A DNA stretch of 64,000 nucleotides from NCBI GenBank assembly GCA_943789475.1, contig CALSUG010000006.1:124001-188000 (forward strand). The letters run 5' to 3'. This document shows positions 1-10,106 of this stretch, one piece after another. The position numbers and the translations under genes are program-made. The notes beneath the pieces were generated by a model. The model did not search any database, was not told the DNA's origin, and saw only the letters and a list, made by a program, of their open reading frames with translations. Each line of letters begins with the position of its first letter. Within the stretch, counting starts at the first letter, position 1. This stretch comes from an uncultured Alphaproteobacteria bacterium (lineage in GTDB: Bacteria; Pseudomonadota; Alphaproteobacteria; Micavibrionales; UBA1664).

Positions 1-312
1 AATCTTTGGTGGCGCTTGACAACGGCTTCCAGTATCAAATCAGGAACGGTAGACCCGTCAATCGCTATACGCTTTGAAGTCGAAAAAGGTACTCTTTCAT
101 TCATCGACTATCGCGACAATGGTCCCGGCATAGATAAATCACTCATCGAGACTGAGGTAATATTCGACCCTGAGTTCTCAACCAAGCGAGATGGAACTGG
201 TTTGGGTCTTGCAATTGCAGGCGAGGCGGCATCGAGAAACAGCCTGGAACTGAACGTCTTGGTGTCAGATCAGGGTGCCTATTTTAGGCTACAGCCCGTG
301 AATGGAGAGTAG
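1..312 (+). CDS. GHKL/histidine-kinase-type ATPase, 3' end only
   Basis: The frame is open from base 1 to a TAG at 310-312, so this is the C-terminal ~103 residues of a larger protein cut by the window edge; a TTG at 16 is not needed as a start. It shows a G1-type box (DNGPGI) and a G2-type box (GTGLGLAIA) that bind ATP in the Bergerat fold of histidine kinases, Hsp90 and MutL. No histidine phosphoacceptor domain is visible because the N-terminus is missing. The next gene, two bases downstream, has a receiver domain, so the pair could be a kinase and its receiver. MutL- or Hsp90-like ATPases in defence clusters are the alternative. Confidence 0.8.
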   Translation, partial: NLWWRLTTASSIKSGTVDPSIAIRFEVEKGTLSFIDYRDNGPGIDKSLIETEVIFDPEFSTKRDGTGLGLAIAGEAASRNSLELNVLVSDQGAYFRLQPVNGE

Positions 313-678
313 AATTGACTATTAAGTTATTGTTGGTGGAAGATGACCAAGGTGACCGTCAGGGCTTTGAGCAAAGCGTGACGCGTTTCAATCATGAGAA
401 TGGAACCAATTTTCAGGTTGTTTCATTTAGCACATTGGACGCGACCTTAAATGCGCTCGACAGTAGCTTTGACTGCGCTGTTATTGACATGAAACTTGGC
501 GATACAGGCGGCGAGGGGAATGAAATTCTCAGAGCCTTGAACGATGCGAACGTTCGAATGCCGATTGTGATCCTGACGGGGACACCAGGCGAAGCCGACG
601 ACGGGTTTGTTCATATTGAGGTACTGAAAAAGGGCGAGGCGGATCACTCGGAAATTCTTGAAGATTTCCGCCAAGTGC

Positions 679-687
679 ATGCATCTG
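679..687. repeat. 9-bp target-site duplication, left copy (right copy 1738-1746)
   Basis: ATGCATCTG occurs directly before the left inverted repeat and again directly after the right one (1738-1746). It marks the insertion point of the IS in the receiver-domain gene. Confidence 0.95.
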
Positions 688-1737
688 GGCTTTGTTGCAC
701 AAAACGGATTGTGACCGGACTTCCCCTTTCCCCGGACAGACCTATCCTACGGGCACCGTGACGGGTATGCCGAGAGAGGTGTAGCGGTTGAGCACCGCGA
801 CGCGGATCTGGATTTCGGCGACCTGCCGGTCGAAGTCTCTCGACATCAGGGATTGGCCGAGAAGCTTGATACAGTTCATTTTGCTCTCGACGCGGCTTCG
901 GCGGTGGTATCCGCTCCATTTTCGCCAGATGGCGCGGCCGAGGTATCGCGATGCATTGACTGCCTCGTTCCGGGCGACAGCTCCAGCGCTTGAGGGTTTC
1001 CACGGCTTGGCGTTCTTGCGCGGTGGGATGACTGCATGCGCGCGACGGGCAGCAATCGCGTCGTGGCATTTTCGAGTGTCATAGGCCCCGTCAGCCGTGA
1101 CGCTGCCAATGGCTTGGTCTGGCGGGATTTGCTCGAGCAATTCTGGCAACATGGGCGCGTCGCCGACATTGCTGGTGGTGACCTCGACCGCCCGCACTTC
1201 CAGTGTTTCTTCGTCGATCCCTATGTGTATCTTGCGCCATATCCGGCGTTTCGGGCCGCCATGCTTGCGGGCGTTCCACTCGCCTTCACCTTCCGACTTG
1301 ATGCCGGTACTGTCGATGAGCAGGCTCAGCGGGCCGGTGCCGCAACGAAAGGGCAGGTTCACGTTCAGTGTCTTCTGACGGCGGCACAAGGTGCTGAAAT
1401 CCGGCACCGCCCAGTTCAACCCGACCAACCGCAGCAAGCTCTCGACAAAACCCGTGGTCTGCCGGAGCGGCATGCCGAAAAGCACCTTCAGGGTTAGGCA
1501 GGTCTGGATCGCGGCATCGCTGAATTGTTGCTGCCGCCCACGTTTGCCCGTTGGAGGTGGCGTCCAGTCCATCTCCGGATCAAACCAGATCGAAAGCGAT
1601 CCGCGTTGCTTCAGTGCTGTGTTGTACGAAGGCCAGTTCCTGGTCTTGTACTTCGTAGGGGCCCAACTGCTCATGCCACACAGCTATCATGCTGGATTCA
1701 TACAGTGAATCCCCAGCGTAATTTGTGCAACAAAGCC
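688..1737 (-). mobile_element. Insertion sequence, IS5 family, IS903-like group
   Basis: A 1050-bp element is bounded by terminal inverted repeats GGCTTTGTTGCACAAA (left end at 688, right end at 1737, in inverted orientation). It is flanked by a 9-bp direct repeat (679-687 and 1738-1746). Length, 9-bp duplication and the DDE transposase fit the IS903 group of IS5. It carries one transposase gene on the minus strand. Perfect ends and duplication suggest a recent insertion. Confidence 0.93.
742..1674 (-). CDS. IS5-family (IS903-like) DDE transposase
   Basis: The 310-residue protein has the DDE triad of DNA cut-and-paste transposases: D121 in DSTGIK, D195 in ADGAYDT and E263 in the Y-x2-R-x3-E type motif YHRRSRVES. 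An N-terminal DNA-binding part (RGRQQQFSDAAIQTCLTLK) precedes the catalytic domain. It fills most of the 1050-bp element and lies opposite to the gene it interrupts. The frame is intact, so the element may be active. The protein acts on the terminal inverted repeats of its own element. Confidence 0.95.
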   Translation of the reverse strand: MSSWAPTKYKTRNWPSYNTALKQRGSLSIWFDPEMDWTPPPTGKRGRQQQFSDAAIQTCLTLKVLFGMPLRQTTGFVESLLRLVGLNWAVPDFSTLCRRQKTLNVNLPFRCGTGPLSLLIDSTGIKSEGEGEWNARKHGGPKRRIWRKIHIGIDEETLEVRAVEVTTSNVGDAPMLPELLEQIPPDQAIGSVTADGAYDTRKCHDAIAARRAHAVIPPRKNAKPWKPSSAGAVARNEAVNASRYLGRAIWRKWSGYHRRSRVESKMNCIKLLGQSLMSRDFDRQVAEIQIRVAVLNRYTSLGIPVTVPVG

Positions 1738-2492
1738 ATGCATCTGGGTTGACCAGAGTGATGGGTGGTCGTGGGCTTCTTGAGCAATCATTAAACCAAG
1801 TGTTCAAATCAAACCTTCTCGGCCAGAAAAATTCCTGGAAGCGGTATGGGCAAATTGACTCGGAAAAATCTGAAAAGGCACTGATGCGCCACGTCATGAA
1901 CCATCTGATACAACTCGTTGACCTGGATGAAGAAAGTTGCGTTCCGGAAGAGTTCTACATTTTTCCTCCAATTGGTGACCTCAAGAGAACCGGCACAGTG
2001 CTGCAATCCAAGGAGAGTGGGTCGTACTTTGCGGTAATGAATCCACTTTGCGATTTAACCGTGCGCCCAAATGGAGAATTTAAGGCAAGGCACATCACGC
2101 TGTGCAAAATTGCAACTATTGATGAGTGCGCCGAACACGAAGCTAAAAGTAAGGAAAATGTCAGGAAGGAATTGGTGAAAAACAAGAAGAACTGCTATCA
2201 TTTCCTCCCCAGTACCGACTTCTTTGACGGTGGATTCATGGATTTTGAATCATTGGTGTCTGTGAAGAAGGGGGAACTTCAAGATGGCTTTGAAGATCCA
2301 CTTCTTCAGATATCGCCTGCATTTATGAAGGATGTTATATCGCGGTTTTCGTCATTCTACGGTAGGCAGGGCCAGCCCTCTCTCACCCATGCCGAAGAAT
2401 GAACAAATGTGGGAGCGGTATCGCCATTGCAGAGTACGTGGCCGTCGGCAAGTCGTTCGGCACTCTTGAAGCGAAGGTGAGAACCGATTGCT

Positions 2493-3350
2493 ATGGACAA
2501 CGAAAGCGACGCCAATGCCACGGCCATTCCTGTTGCTCGTTCATTCAATATGTCTCGAATAAAAGGCAAGGACACTAAGCCTGAACTGTTTGTTCGCCGA
2601 ATGCTGCACTCGATGGGCTACCGATTTCGGCTTCATGCGCCAGAGTTACCTGGAACACCAGATATTGTTTTTCGACCTCGGAAGAAGGTTGTATTCGTTC
2701 ACGGGTGTTTCTGGCATCGGCACCCCGGTTGCGAAAAAACGACTACACCAAAAACAAGGCATGAATTCTGGCGGGAAAAATTCGAACGAAATGTCCGACG
2801 TGATCATGCCGCACAGGAGCAACTCTGTGAAATGGGCTGGTCGTATGCCTATTCGGCAGATGAATGGGAAAGCCTGCGCTACCGCGCCATGGCAATTTCT
2901 GCTGTGATGGTGTTAATCGACCAGGAAGATGCGAAGAACACTGCCCCACTCAGCACGCATCCCAAAGCCGCCACTCGGATATTTCAGCTACTGGGTCACA
3001 TCACTGAGATGCCACTCATTCCAGCGCAGCGGATTGCGGTCATTAATGGCTATGACGCAATTGACCCAAACGACCTGCCCTCAAACGAGGAACAAACCGC
3101 CTATGGCAAAGACGTTTCGATTCCCTGCTTCTTTGACGCCGTGAACTTGGCGCAAGTTGCCGGTGCGGACAGCATTCGCCAAGACCTCGGGGAAGCGCAG
3201 GATTTCTTTGCAGACGTGGGGATCGCCAAGGCCGCTGATCCAGCGGGGTTCGACGCTTTCAAAACGGATGGTGCGAGACAATGGGCGGATCTTGTGCTTT
3301 TCAACGAGACACTCAAAACCTATCAGACTCTGCCAGATGGCCTCACGTGA
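2493..3350 (+). CDS. Vsr-type endonuclease N-terminus fused to a metallopeptidase-like tail
   Basis: Residues ~17-116 match very-short-patch-repair endonucleases: MSRIKGKDTKPEL, the catalytic aspartate of GTPDIVF (D57), and the zinc/catalytic block HGCFWHRHPGC (C72, H75, H77, C80), then FWREKFERNVRRD. Vsr should continue with a WEC motif that supplies the last zinc cysteine; instead the sequence changes at about residue 116. The remaining ~170 residues contain a DEWES...AMA segment and a THPKAATRIFQLL segment of the kind found in the C-terminal half of ImmA/IrrE- or Lit-like metallopeptidases, but no HExxH. I infer a deletion that joined two neighbouring genes. Normal Vsr nicks at T:G mismatches made by cytosine methylases; no methylase is in view. 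Activity is doubtful. Confidence 0.7.
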   Translation: MDNESDANATAIPVARSFNMSRIKGKDTKPELFVRRMLHSMGYRFRLHAPELPGTPDIVFRPRKKVVFVHGCFWHRHPGCEKTTTPKTRHEFWREKFERNVRRDHAAQEQLCEMGWSYAYSADEWESLRYRAMAISAVMVLIDQEDAKNTAPLSTHPKAATRIFQLLGHITEMPLIPAQRIAVINGYDAIDPNDLPSNEEQTAYGKDVSIPCFFDAVNLAQVAGADSIRQDLGEAQDFFADVGIAKAADPAGFDAFKTDGARQWADLVLFNETLKTYQTLPDGLT

Positions 3351-4092
3351 TGACACGGGTTTGTACTTGATAAACGATCAGATCAGTTTCTTTACCCAGA
3401 GCGACAATACTCTTGCGATCCACCGGCAATCGCTGATCTTCGCTGACCACAAAGACAAACTGATGCAAGCCGGTATCGTCATATTCGCAAAGGGGGATTG
3501 CGACCCCCTTCCCATCTCGCGGCAAGACACTCAAGCCACTATGCAACCGCACCTTCAAATTGCGCACATCAGCCCCGAGGGGTAGCGGGTGCCATTCATC
3601 CGCGTAGCGTTCAAAAGCCACAACGTAACCAGGTTCTGGCGTCGTAAGCTCAAAGACAAACTTCTGGCCGATTCGGAACACCGCAGTCTCGTCTATCGGT
3701 TGGTCACGCCGCGCTATGGACAATGGCTCCACTGCCACGGCTCGTATGCCACCTGTGGCTGCATGAGCTTGCAGGAACATTTCCCACTCTGATCTTCTAG
3801 GGATCTGGAACATCTCCGGCGCTTTGTCCTGCCCAAAGGCATAATGATTTCCCGCCAACCATTCATGTATGGCTCGCGCCTTCTGCCAGGCAATCTCCCC
3901 TCTCCGAAAGTTTCGATGAGGGTCTTCTGTTTCGCTGATCGGACTCCCCTGCGCCTCAACAACAAGATCGTCAAAACGCGCGCCAAGATGTTTAGCCAAT
4001 TCTCTCAGCACCTTATAAAGCGCCTTCGTAGGTCCTCGTCGCTCTGCAACCGATGCGTTGGCCCAGTCCACTTCAAAAAATGCCTTCATCAT
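3343..4092 (-). CDS. DUF4384-like protein of unknown function
   Basis: About 249 residues; start chosen at the ATG at 4092 (a second ATG follows immediately, and a TTG precedes it) behind a GGGGT ribosome-binding sequence. The C-terminal half (FRIGQKFVFELTTPEPGYVV and on, then L-P motifs) resembles the DUF4384 domain, a beta-rich domain often found next to caspase-like peptidases or kinases in bacterial conflict genes. The N-terminal half is helical and charged with no recognised domain. It converges with the Vsr-fusion gene, overlapping it by 8 bp, and diverges from the recombinase operon. It has island-like composition. The domain call is from motif memory, not a search. Confidence 0.55.
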   Translation of the reverse strand: MMKAFFEVDWANASVAERRGPTKALYKVLRELAKHLGARFDDLVVEAQGSPISETEDPHRNFRRGEIAWQKARAIHEWLAGNHYAFGQDKAPEMFQIPRRSEWEMFLQAHAATGGIRAVAVEPLSIARRDQPIDETAVFRIGQKFVFELTTPEPGYVVAFERYADEWHPLPLGADVRNLKVRLHSGLSVLPRDGKGVAIPLCEYDDTGLHQFVFVVSEDQRLPVDRKSIVALGKETDLIVYQVQTRVIT

Positions 4093-4220
4093 CAATACCC
4101 CAAAATACCCGCTGGATACTTTTACGACATTCGCCTCAATCTCCTATTCTTCCTTCATACAGATGTACTTGCATCACAACAGCCCCAGCAAATTACCTGT
4201 GGGTAGAAAGGAATAATTCG
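4093..4220. promoter_or_regulatory. Divergent intergenic region, recombinase / DUF4384-like gene
   Basis: This 128-bp gap separates two outward-facing genes and must hold both promoters if they are expressed. I see no convincing -35/-10 pair or repeat. The only clear signal is a ribosome-binding sequence AAAGGAA at 4207-4213 for the downstream small gene. Confidence 0.35.
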
Positions 4221-4414
4221 TTGACCGATCAGGCCCAGCCACGCGAGACTCATGAGGAGACAGTTCCTGCATTGCTAAATGGCAATCTGCTGGAACTGGT
4301 GCGTTTCCTTGCGCGGGCGGCAGCGGAAGCGGATTTTCAGGAACAGACGAGCAATGAACGCTCTGCGAGCTCTGACATGGAAGATGAAAGCCGCCCGCAG
4401 AAAGGACCACGCTC

Positions 4415-4418
<4 letters not shown>
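4221..4418 (+). CDS. Small protein upstream of the serine recombinase
   Basis: A 65-residue protein starting at TTG 4221, which sits 7 bases after AAAGGAA. It ends by ATGA overlap with the recombinase start at 4415, so the two are translationally coupled. The sequence is acidic with a helical core (LLNGNLLELVRFLARAAAE). Small proteins in this position before large serine recombinases are common in alphaproteobacterial islands; a role as a recombination partner or directionality factor is possible but unproven. Confidence 0.65.
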
Positions 4419-6271
<1,853 letters not shown>

Positions 6272-6284
6272 ATAAGATGTATAG

Positions 6285-6313
6285 TGTATAGCCCCTACTC
6301 ACATAGAAAGCAA
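6285..6313 (-). promoter_or_regulatory. Promoter of tRNA-fMet
   Basis: On the minus strand TTGCTT (6308-6313) and TATACA (6285-6290) are separated by 17 bp, with a few bases to the mature 5' end at 6271. It fits in the short gap between the stop of the rlmD-like gene and the tRNA. Confidence 0.6.
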
Positions 6314-6327
6314 GAGCATTCATCAAA

Positions 6328-7593
6328 TTATTTTTGCGCAAACAATCCAACTAACTCCGCATGATCGCTCCATATAAATTGGTCCACCATTTGCAATGAT
6401 TGCAATTCATATCCATCATCCATTAACACACGCGCATCACGCGCGAATGTTGTTGGATTACACGATACCGATATCACCGCGGGAATGTCCGATTTCACAA
6501 TCATTTTGACCTGCTCCAAAGCACCCGCACGCGGTGGATCCATTATCACGACATCATAAACATTTAATTCTTTTCCATTCAACGGATCACGAAACAAATC
6601 ACGTTTATATGCATTTTTGTGTCCTGCTTTTTTAAGCGATTGAATGGCGTCATCACCACTTTCAAATGCGTCAATATGGACGCATTGATCCAACAAGCCA
6701 CCCGTGAATGTTCCGCATCCAGAAAATAAATCCGCCATACGTGATACATCATGAGGGCATAGTGATTTAACAGCATTCACCAATGCACTCTGCCCCTCCA
6801 CAGAAGGTTGAAGGAACGCAAATGGTGCAAGTGGAATACGTAAATTACCAAACACCACTATTGGCTTTTCCGTCTCCAACATTACCTGCGGTATATCTTT
6901 ATCACGCGCACGCCATGAGAAACGAATAATTGGTGTTTTATTCACAATATCCGCAATGGCTTCTAACACTGGCAAATCAGGTTCATCTCGTTTTCCCAAC
7001 GCACCCGTCCATGTGACGTCATATCCATTATCCGTCTTTTGGATAAACACATTTCCAGCCCCACGATCGGGAATAAACGGAGAAAACGCACCTTCCAATG
7101 AAGTTTTCACTTTCATCATTTCAGGCAATAACAGCTGGCATTCGGAAATTGGCAAGATTTGATTTGAACGTTTTTTGTGATATCCAAAAATTACCTTTTT
7201 ACCATTTTTCAAATACGAAAATTTCGCCCGCCGACGCACATATCCGTCAATAAAAACAGGCGACAACCATTGGATCGGATCTATCTGTTTTTTTGACAGC
7301 GTCGTTTTTATTTTTGTAAATTTCCATGACTGATATGCATCCGCTTTCATATGTTGGAGAGCACATCCACCGCACGATTCATAATGTTTACATGGCGGTG
7401 ATTGACGATCGGGTGATGGAGTTACAACGTTCAACAATTTTCCGCGGGACACACCACCCTTTGATGGAAGGATAGAGACATCAACACCCTCCCCTATCAA
7501 TGCACCATCAACGAAAACAGGGTTGCCGTTATATTCGGCAACCCCGTCCCCTTTTGCACCTATTGATGTAATCGTCAGATGCGTTTTATTCAT
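6328..7593 (-). CDS. TrmA/RlmD-family RNA (uracil-5)-methyltransferase
   Basis: The 421-residue protein has an N-terminal TRAM-like part (SIGAKGDGVAEYNGNPVFVDG), an iron-sulfur cysteine set (CKHYESCGGC plus a Cys upstream) and a C-terminal SAM methyltransferase domain with DLFSGCGTFTG, MDPPRAG and the catalytic SCNPTTFARD. It transfers methyl from SAM to C5 of a uridine in rRNA or tRNA. Length and domains fit RlmD/RumA-like enzymes of Alphaproteobacteria; the exact target base cannot be told. Its ATG overlaps the stop of ppa by one base (TAATG), so the two genes are coupled. Confidence 0.88.
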   Translation of the reverse strand: MNKTHLTITSIGAKGDGVAEYNGNPVFVDGALIGEGVDVSILPSKGGVSRGKLLNVVTPSPDRQSPPCKHYESCGGCALQHMKADAYQSWKFTKIKTTLSKKQIDPIQWLSPVFIDGYVRRRAKFSYLKNGKKVIFGYHKKRSNQILPISECQLLLPEMMKVKTSLEGAFSPFIPDRGAGNVFIQKTDNGYDVTWTGALGKRDEPDLPVLEAIADIVNKTPIIRFSWRARDKDIPQVMLETEKPIVVFGNLRIPLAPFAFLQPSVEGQSALVNAVKSLCPHDVSRMADLFSGCGTFTGGLLDQCVHIDAFESGDDAIQSLKKAGHKNAYKRDLFRDPLNGKELNVYDVVIMDPPRAGALEQVKMIVKSDIPAVISVSCNPTTFARDARVLMDDGYELQSLQMVDQFIWSDHAELVGLFAQK

Positions 7594-8120
7594 TATTTTT
7601 CAGCGTTCTTGATGCCTTCCATGATAAGGGATTTCGCCTTATCTGCACCTTCCCAACCTAAAACCTTTGCCCATTTACCTTTTTCAAGGTCTTTGTAATG
7701 TGTGAAGAAATGTTCGATTTGTTCACGAATAATTGGACGAATGTCATCTAAATCTTCGATATTGTCGTGGTATGGGAACATTTTTGATACAGGGACAGCG
7801 ATAATTTTTTCATCCATTCCGCCGTCATCTTCCATCATTAAAACCGCAACAGGACGTGAACGTAAAACCGCACCAGGGATAACCGGCATTTCACCCAAAA
7901 CCATCACATCAATCGGGTCACCATCACCACCAAGTGTGTGAGGAACAAAACCATAATTCGCTGGATAAAACATTGGTGTATGAACAAAACGATCAACAAA
8001 CATCATGCCTGAATCTTTATCCATTTCGTATTTTACCGGCACGGCACCTTTTGGGTTTTCGATGATCACATTGATATCGTTTGGCGCATCTTTACCGATT
8101 GAGAGTTTATCGAGGTTCAT
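7593..8120 (-). CDS. ppa: Inorganic pyrophosphatase
   Basis: A 175-residue soluble family I pyrophosphatase with the signature DGDPIDVMVL and acidic metal ligands around it, preceded by the substrate-binding YPANYGFVPHT. It hydrolyses PPi released by biosynthetic reactions in the cytoplasm. Length is typical for bacteria. It is the first gene of a two-gene unit with the downstream RNA methyltransferase. The start is the ATG at 8120, behind AAGGAAAAAA. Confidence 0.96.
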   Translation of the reverse strand: MNLDKLSIGKDAPNDINVIIENPKGAVPVKYEMDKDSGMMFVDRFVHTPMFYPANYGFVPHTLGGDGDPIDVMVLGEMPVIPGAVLRSRPVAVLMMEDDGGMDEKIIAVPVSKMFPYHDNIEDLDDIRPIIREQIEHFFTHYKDLEKGKWAKVLGWEGADKAKSLIMEGIKNAEK

Positions 8121-8177
8121 TTATTTTTTCCTTTGTTTAATTAAGCATCGCTACTTAATCAAATTCCATGAATTGAA

Positions 8178-9029
8178 TCAAGAGATAAAGGGTTTAAACA
8201 CTGTTCTGTTTTGCGCTCTATTCGCTTGATCAACCAAATGGGGCGCCATAAACATCATACCATCATCATGATATGCCTTTTGCAGTTTTGTACGAACAGA
8301 TTCCCCTGAGTACACCAAATTCATCATAACATTCATACCATTCGTATAGTCCGCACTCCCCTTATCATTAGCATTCAATTTTACGTCACCAATATAAGCG
8401 CCATTACCCATATGAAATCGCTGAACAAGATGCCTATTTTCGGAAAGGTATTGTAGTGCATACCCCTTCAAACGATCTGTATCTGGTCGAATATCATTCA
8501 CATCACCAGTGATTTTGTTTTTCAACCAATCCGTAAAATTACGATCTTCTGCCGGTTTATTTCCAGCGACACGTAAAGGCGATAAAGTTGACGCCGTCAT
8601 GTGAGATGATGAATCTTCCATTGCACCACGTACCGCACCAATCAAGGCCTCCCCGGCCCCTCTTTTAAATGAGGAAATACTGTAAAAAATAAATGATGGC
8701 CTCCCCTTACCTTTTGCTTTACACGGTGTGTCCGTTAGAATTTTCTCTACATCCCCACAAAAATCTTCTTCGGTCATAATATTTTTATTAAATCGGGCTG
8801 TATACAACGCCGCCTCAACAACACCATTCTCATCTGTACGCACCCATGTTTGATGTGTATCCATTCCTGCACCAACACGGTCAGAAACAAACCCCTTGCG
8901 CGTTGTTGCAACAGGATGGACTTTATCCATTTTTTCACCAATTAATTGATCAATAATCAATATGTCATTACGATTCACAAGATGAAAATCCTTATTCACA
9001 ACATCATTAAATGGAACCCTTACATCCAT
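8178..9029 (-). CDS. Malonyl-CoA decarboxylase-like protein (divergent)
   Basis: The 283-residue protein aligns by eye with the catalytic half of malonyl-CoA decarboxylase: FYSISSFKRGAGEALIG resembles the serine-containing active-site block, TLSPLR resembles the TLSPIPGF motif, and RFHMGNGA matches the catalytic-histidine motif. A true enzyme would turn malonyl-CoA into acetyl-CoA. The usual N-terminal helical domain is missing and several positions differ, so it may be a paralogue with another acyl-CoA or a non-enzymatic role. The ATG at 9029 is chosen, behind AGAAAGG; a TTG lies two codons upstream. It stands alone between ppa and the globin gene. Confidence 0.62.
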   Translation of the reverse strand: MDVRVPFNDVVNKDFHLVNRNDILIIDQLIGEKMDKVHPVATTRKGFVSDRVGAGMDTHQTWVRTDENGVVEAALYTARFNKNIMTEEDFCGDVEKILTDTPCKAKGKGRPSFIFYSISSFKRGAGEALIGAVRGAMEDSSSHMTASTLSPLRVAGNKPAEDRNFTDWLKNKITGDVNDIRPDTDRLKGYALQYLSENRHLVQRFHMGNGAYIGDVKLNANDKGSADYTNGMNVMMNLVYSGESVRTKLQKAYHDDGMMFMAPHLVDQANRAQNRTVFKPFIS

Positions 9030-9085
9030 AAACAAAAAGCCTTTCTTTTATTTTTAAGAAAGACTGTTATACTCACAAATTAAAT

Positions 9086-9499
9086 TTATGACAATACTTT
9101 ATTTGGTCGATAGTACAGTGCCAGACGCAAGCTTTGCGCAACACGTTCGCTTGTCTCAATATAATGCTTTGCAACATCATCTGTATGAACATCACGTACC
9201 GTTTCATGAAACAATACCAACCAACGGTCAAACAACGATTCCTCAAATTGAGGAATATCCATATGTTTTTTCATAGGATTCCCTTTGTATTGAACATGAT
9301 CCCCGACAAAATGTTCGGTCGAAGACATCAAGGTTGACCAAAATGAATACATTATTTCCAAATGAGGTTCCCATGGTTTTTCATCATGACCAATCATATT
9401 ATCAAAGACAGGCCCCAAATTTTCATCTTTGCGCACCCGGCGATAAAAATCGTCTACAACGAATTTAACCGTTTCAGCGGTGATAATATCCTTTTTCAA
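9086..9499 (-). CDS. Group III truncated haemoglobin
   Basis: A 137-residue globin of the 2-over-2 type. FYRRVRKDENLGPVF starts the B-helix region, WEPHLEIMYSFWSTLM covers the distal/E-helix side, and KKHMDI carries the likely proximal histidine, followed by FDRWLVLFHETV. Group III truncated globins bind oxygen or peroxide-type ligands in the cytoplasm and are common in microaerobic or aerobic Proteobacteria. The next gene downstream in transcription is a malonyl-CoA decarboxylase-like gene; no functional link is evident. Confidence 0.88.
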   Translation of the reverse strand: MKKDIITAETVKFVVDDFYRRVRKDENLGPVFDNMIGHDEKPWEPHLEIMYSFWSTLMSSTEHFVGDHVQYKGNPMKKHMDIPQFEESLFDRWLVLFHETVRDVHTDDVAKHYIETSERVAQSLRLALYYRPNKVLS

Positions 9500-9512
9500 A
9501 CACTACCTGCCT

Positions 9513-10106
9513 TTACCCAGCCATTTTATAAGTTGTTTCAAAATGATTATTATCTAATTCAATAAACCCATCTGCCAATTCACGGTATTGAGGTAACATT
9601 TTATTCAACGCCTCCCAACGATCATTAACGGCTTTTTCCGATATTTTAAAATCACGATGGTTGATGCGCTTAAGCGCAACATCAACATCACATTGAATAT
9701 GAAACATCTCGATACGATAACCTTCACTCTTAAGTCGCTTAATTAAATCAAGGCTCAATGGATTTGCGCATCCCATATCCTTAATAATATGAACACGTTT
9801 TTCCAATGCTTCATCTGCCATTTCGTATGCTAATTCACGAACAGGTAATTCCCATTTCTGATATGCGGCTTGCGCACCTAAATTTTTCGCATCCAATTCA
9901 TATTCTGGTGTTTCAACCATCACACGATCAGGATTTAAAATGTATGAGTTTTGAGGGAATTCATCGCAACGTAATTTCATATCAACAAAATACGATTTAC
10001 CCGCACCTGGAATTCCACATGTTGCATAAACAACCGGTTTTTTCCGTGATGTAGCATCAAGTAAAAACCGGTTGCGTAGAATATTTTTTGAATTTTGCGA
10101 GATCAC
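9513..10106 (-). CDS. Zeta-toxin-like P-loop kinase
   Basis: A 197-residue P-loop protein with Walker A GIPGAGKS at residues ~32-39, LNPDRVM as the zeta-type acidic motif, and a C-terminal lid with arginines (RINHRDFK). The fold is that of zeta toxin / small-molecule kinases. It starts at GTG 10106, overlapping the stop of the upstream SIMPL gene (TAGTG). No epsilon-like antitoxin gene is next to it, so I read it as a stand-alone kinase, not a toxin-antitoxin pair. Its substrate is unknown. Confidence 0.72.
   Translation of the reverse strand: MISQNSKNILRNRFLLDATSRKKPVVYATCGIPGAGKSYFVDMKLRCDEFPQNSYILNPDRVMVETPEYELDAKNLGAQAAYQKWELPVRELAYEMADEALEKRVHIIKDMGCANPLSLDLIKRLKSEGYRIEMFHIQCDVDVALKRINHRDFKISEKAVNDRWEALNKMLPQYRELADGFIELDNNHFETTYKMAG

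Larger units (their letters stand above)
315..2402 (+). pseudogene. Receiver-domain protein with long C-terminal domain, split by an IS
   Basis: A TTG start two bases after the upstream ATPase gene opens a response-regulator receiver domain: acidic VEDD near the N-terminus, phosphoacceptor in VIDMKL, T in ILTGT and K in VLKKG. The frame is broken at ~687 by an insertion sequence. After the IS and its second target copy the same frame resumes at 1738 and runs to 2402. Removing the IS and one 9-bp repeat restores one continuous protein of ~342 residues. The C-terminal ~220 residues carry a segment with PPIGDLKRTG and MNPLCDLTV motifs; I do not recognise the fold with certainty, but receiver proteins with such tails occur in conflict/defence operons. 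The IS introduces stops, so the gene is inactivated. Confidence 0.8.

Noticed and set aside
1725-2402. Separate gene starting at GTG 1725 inside the IS end
   Set aside because: Its first four codons are the IS terminal repeat; the frame is the 3' half of the interrupted receiver-domain gene.
9513-10106. Zeta-type toxin-antitoxin module
   Set aside because: No antitoxin-sized gene adjoins it; the neighbours are a SIMPL protein and a globin.
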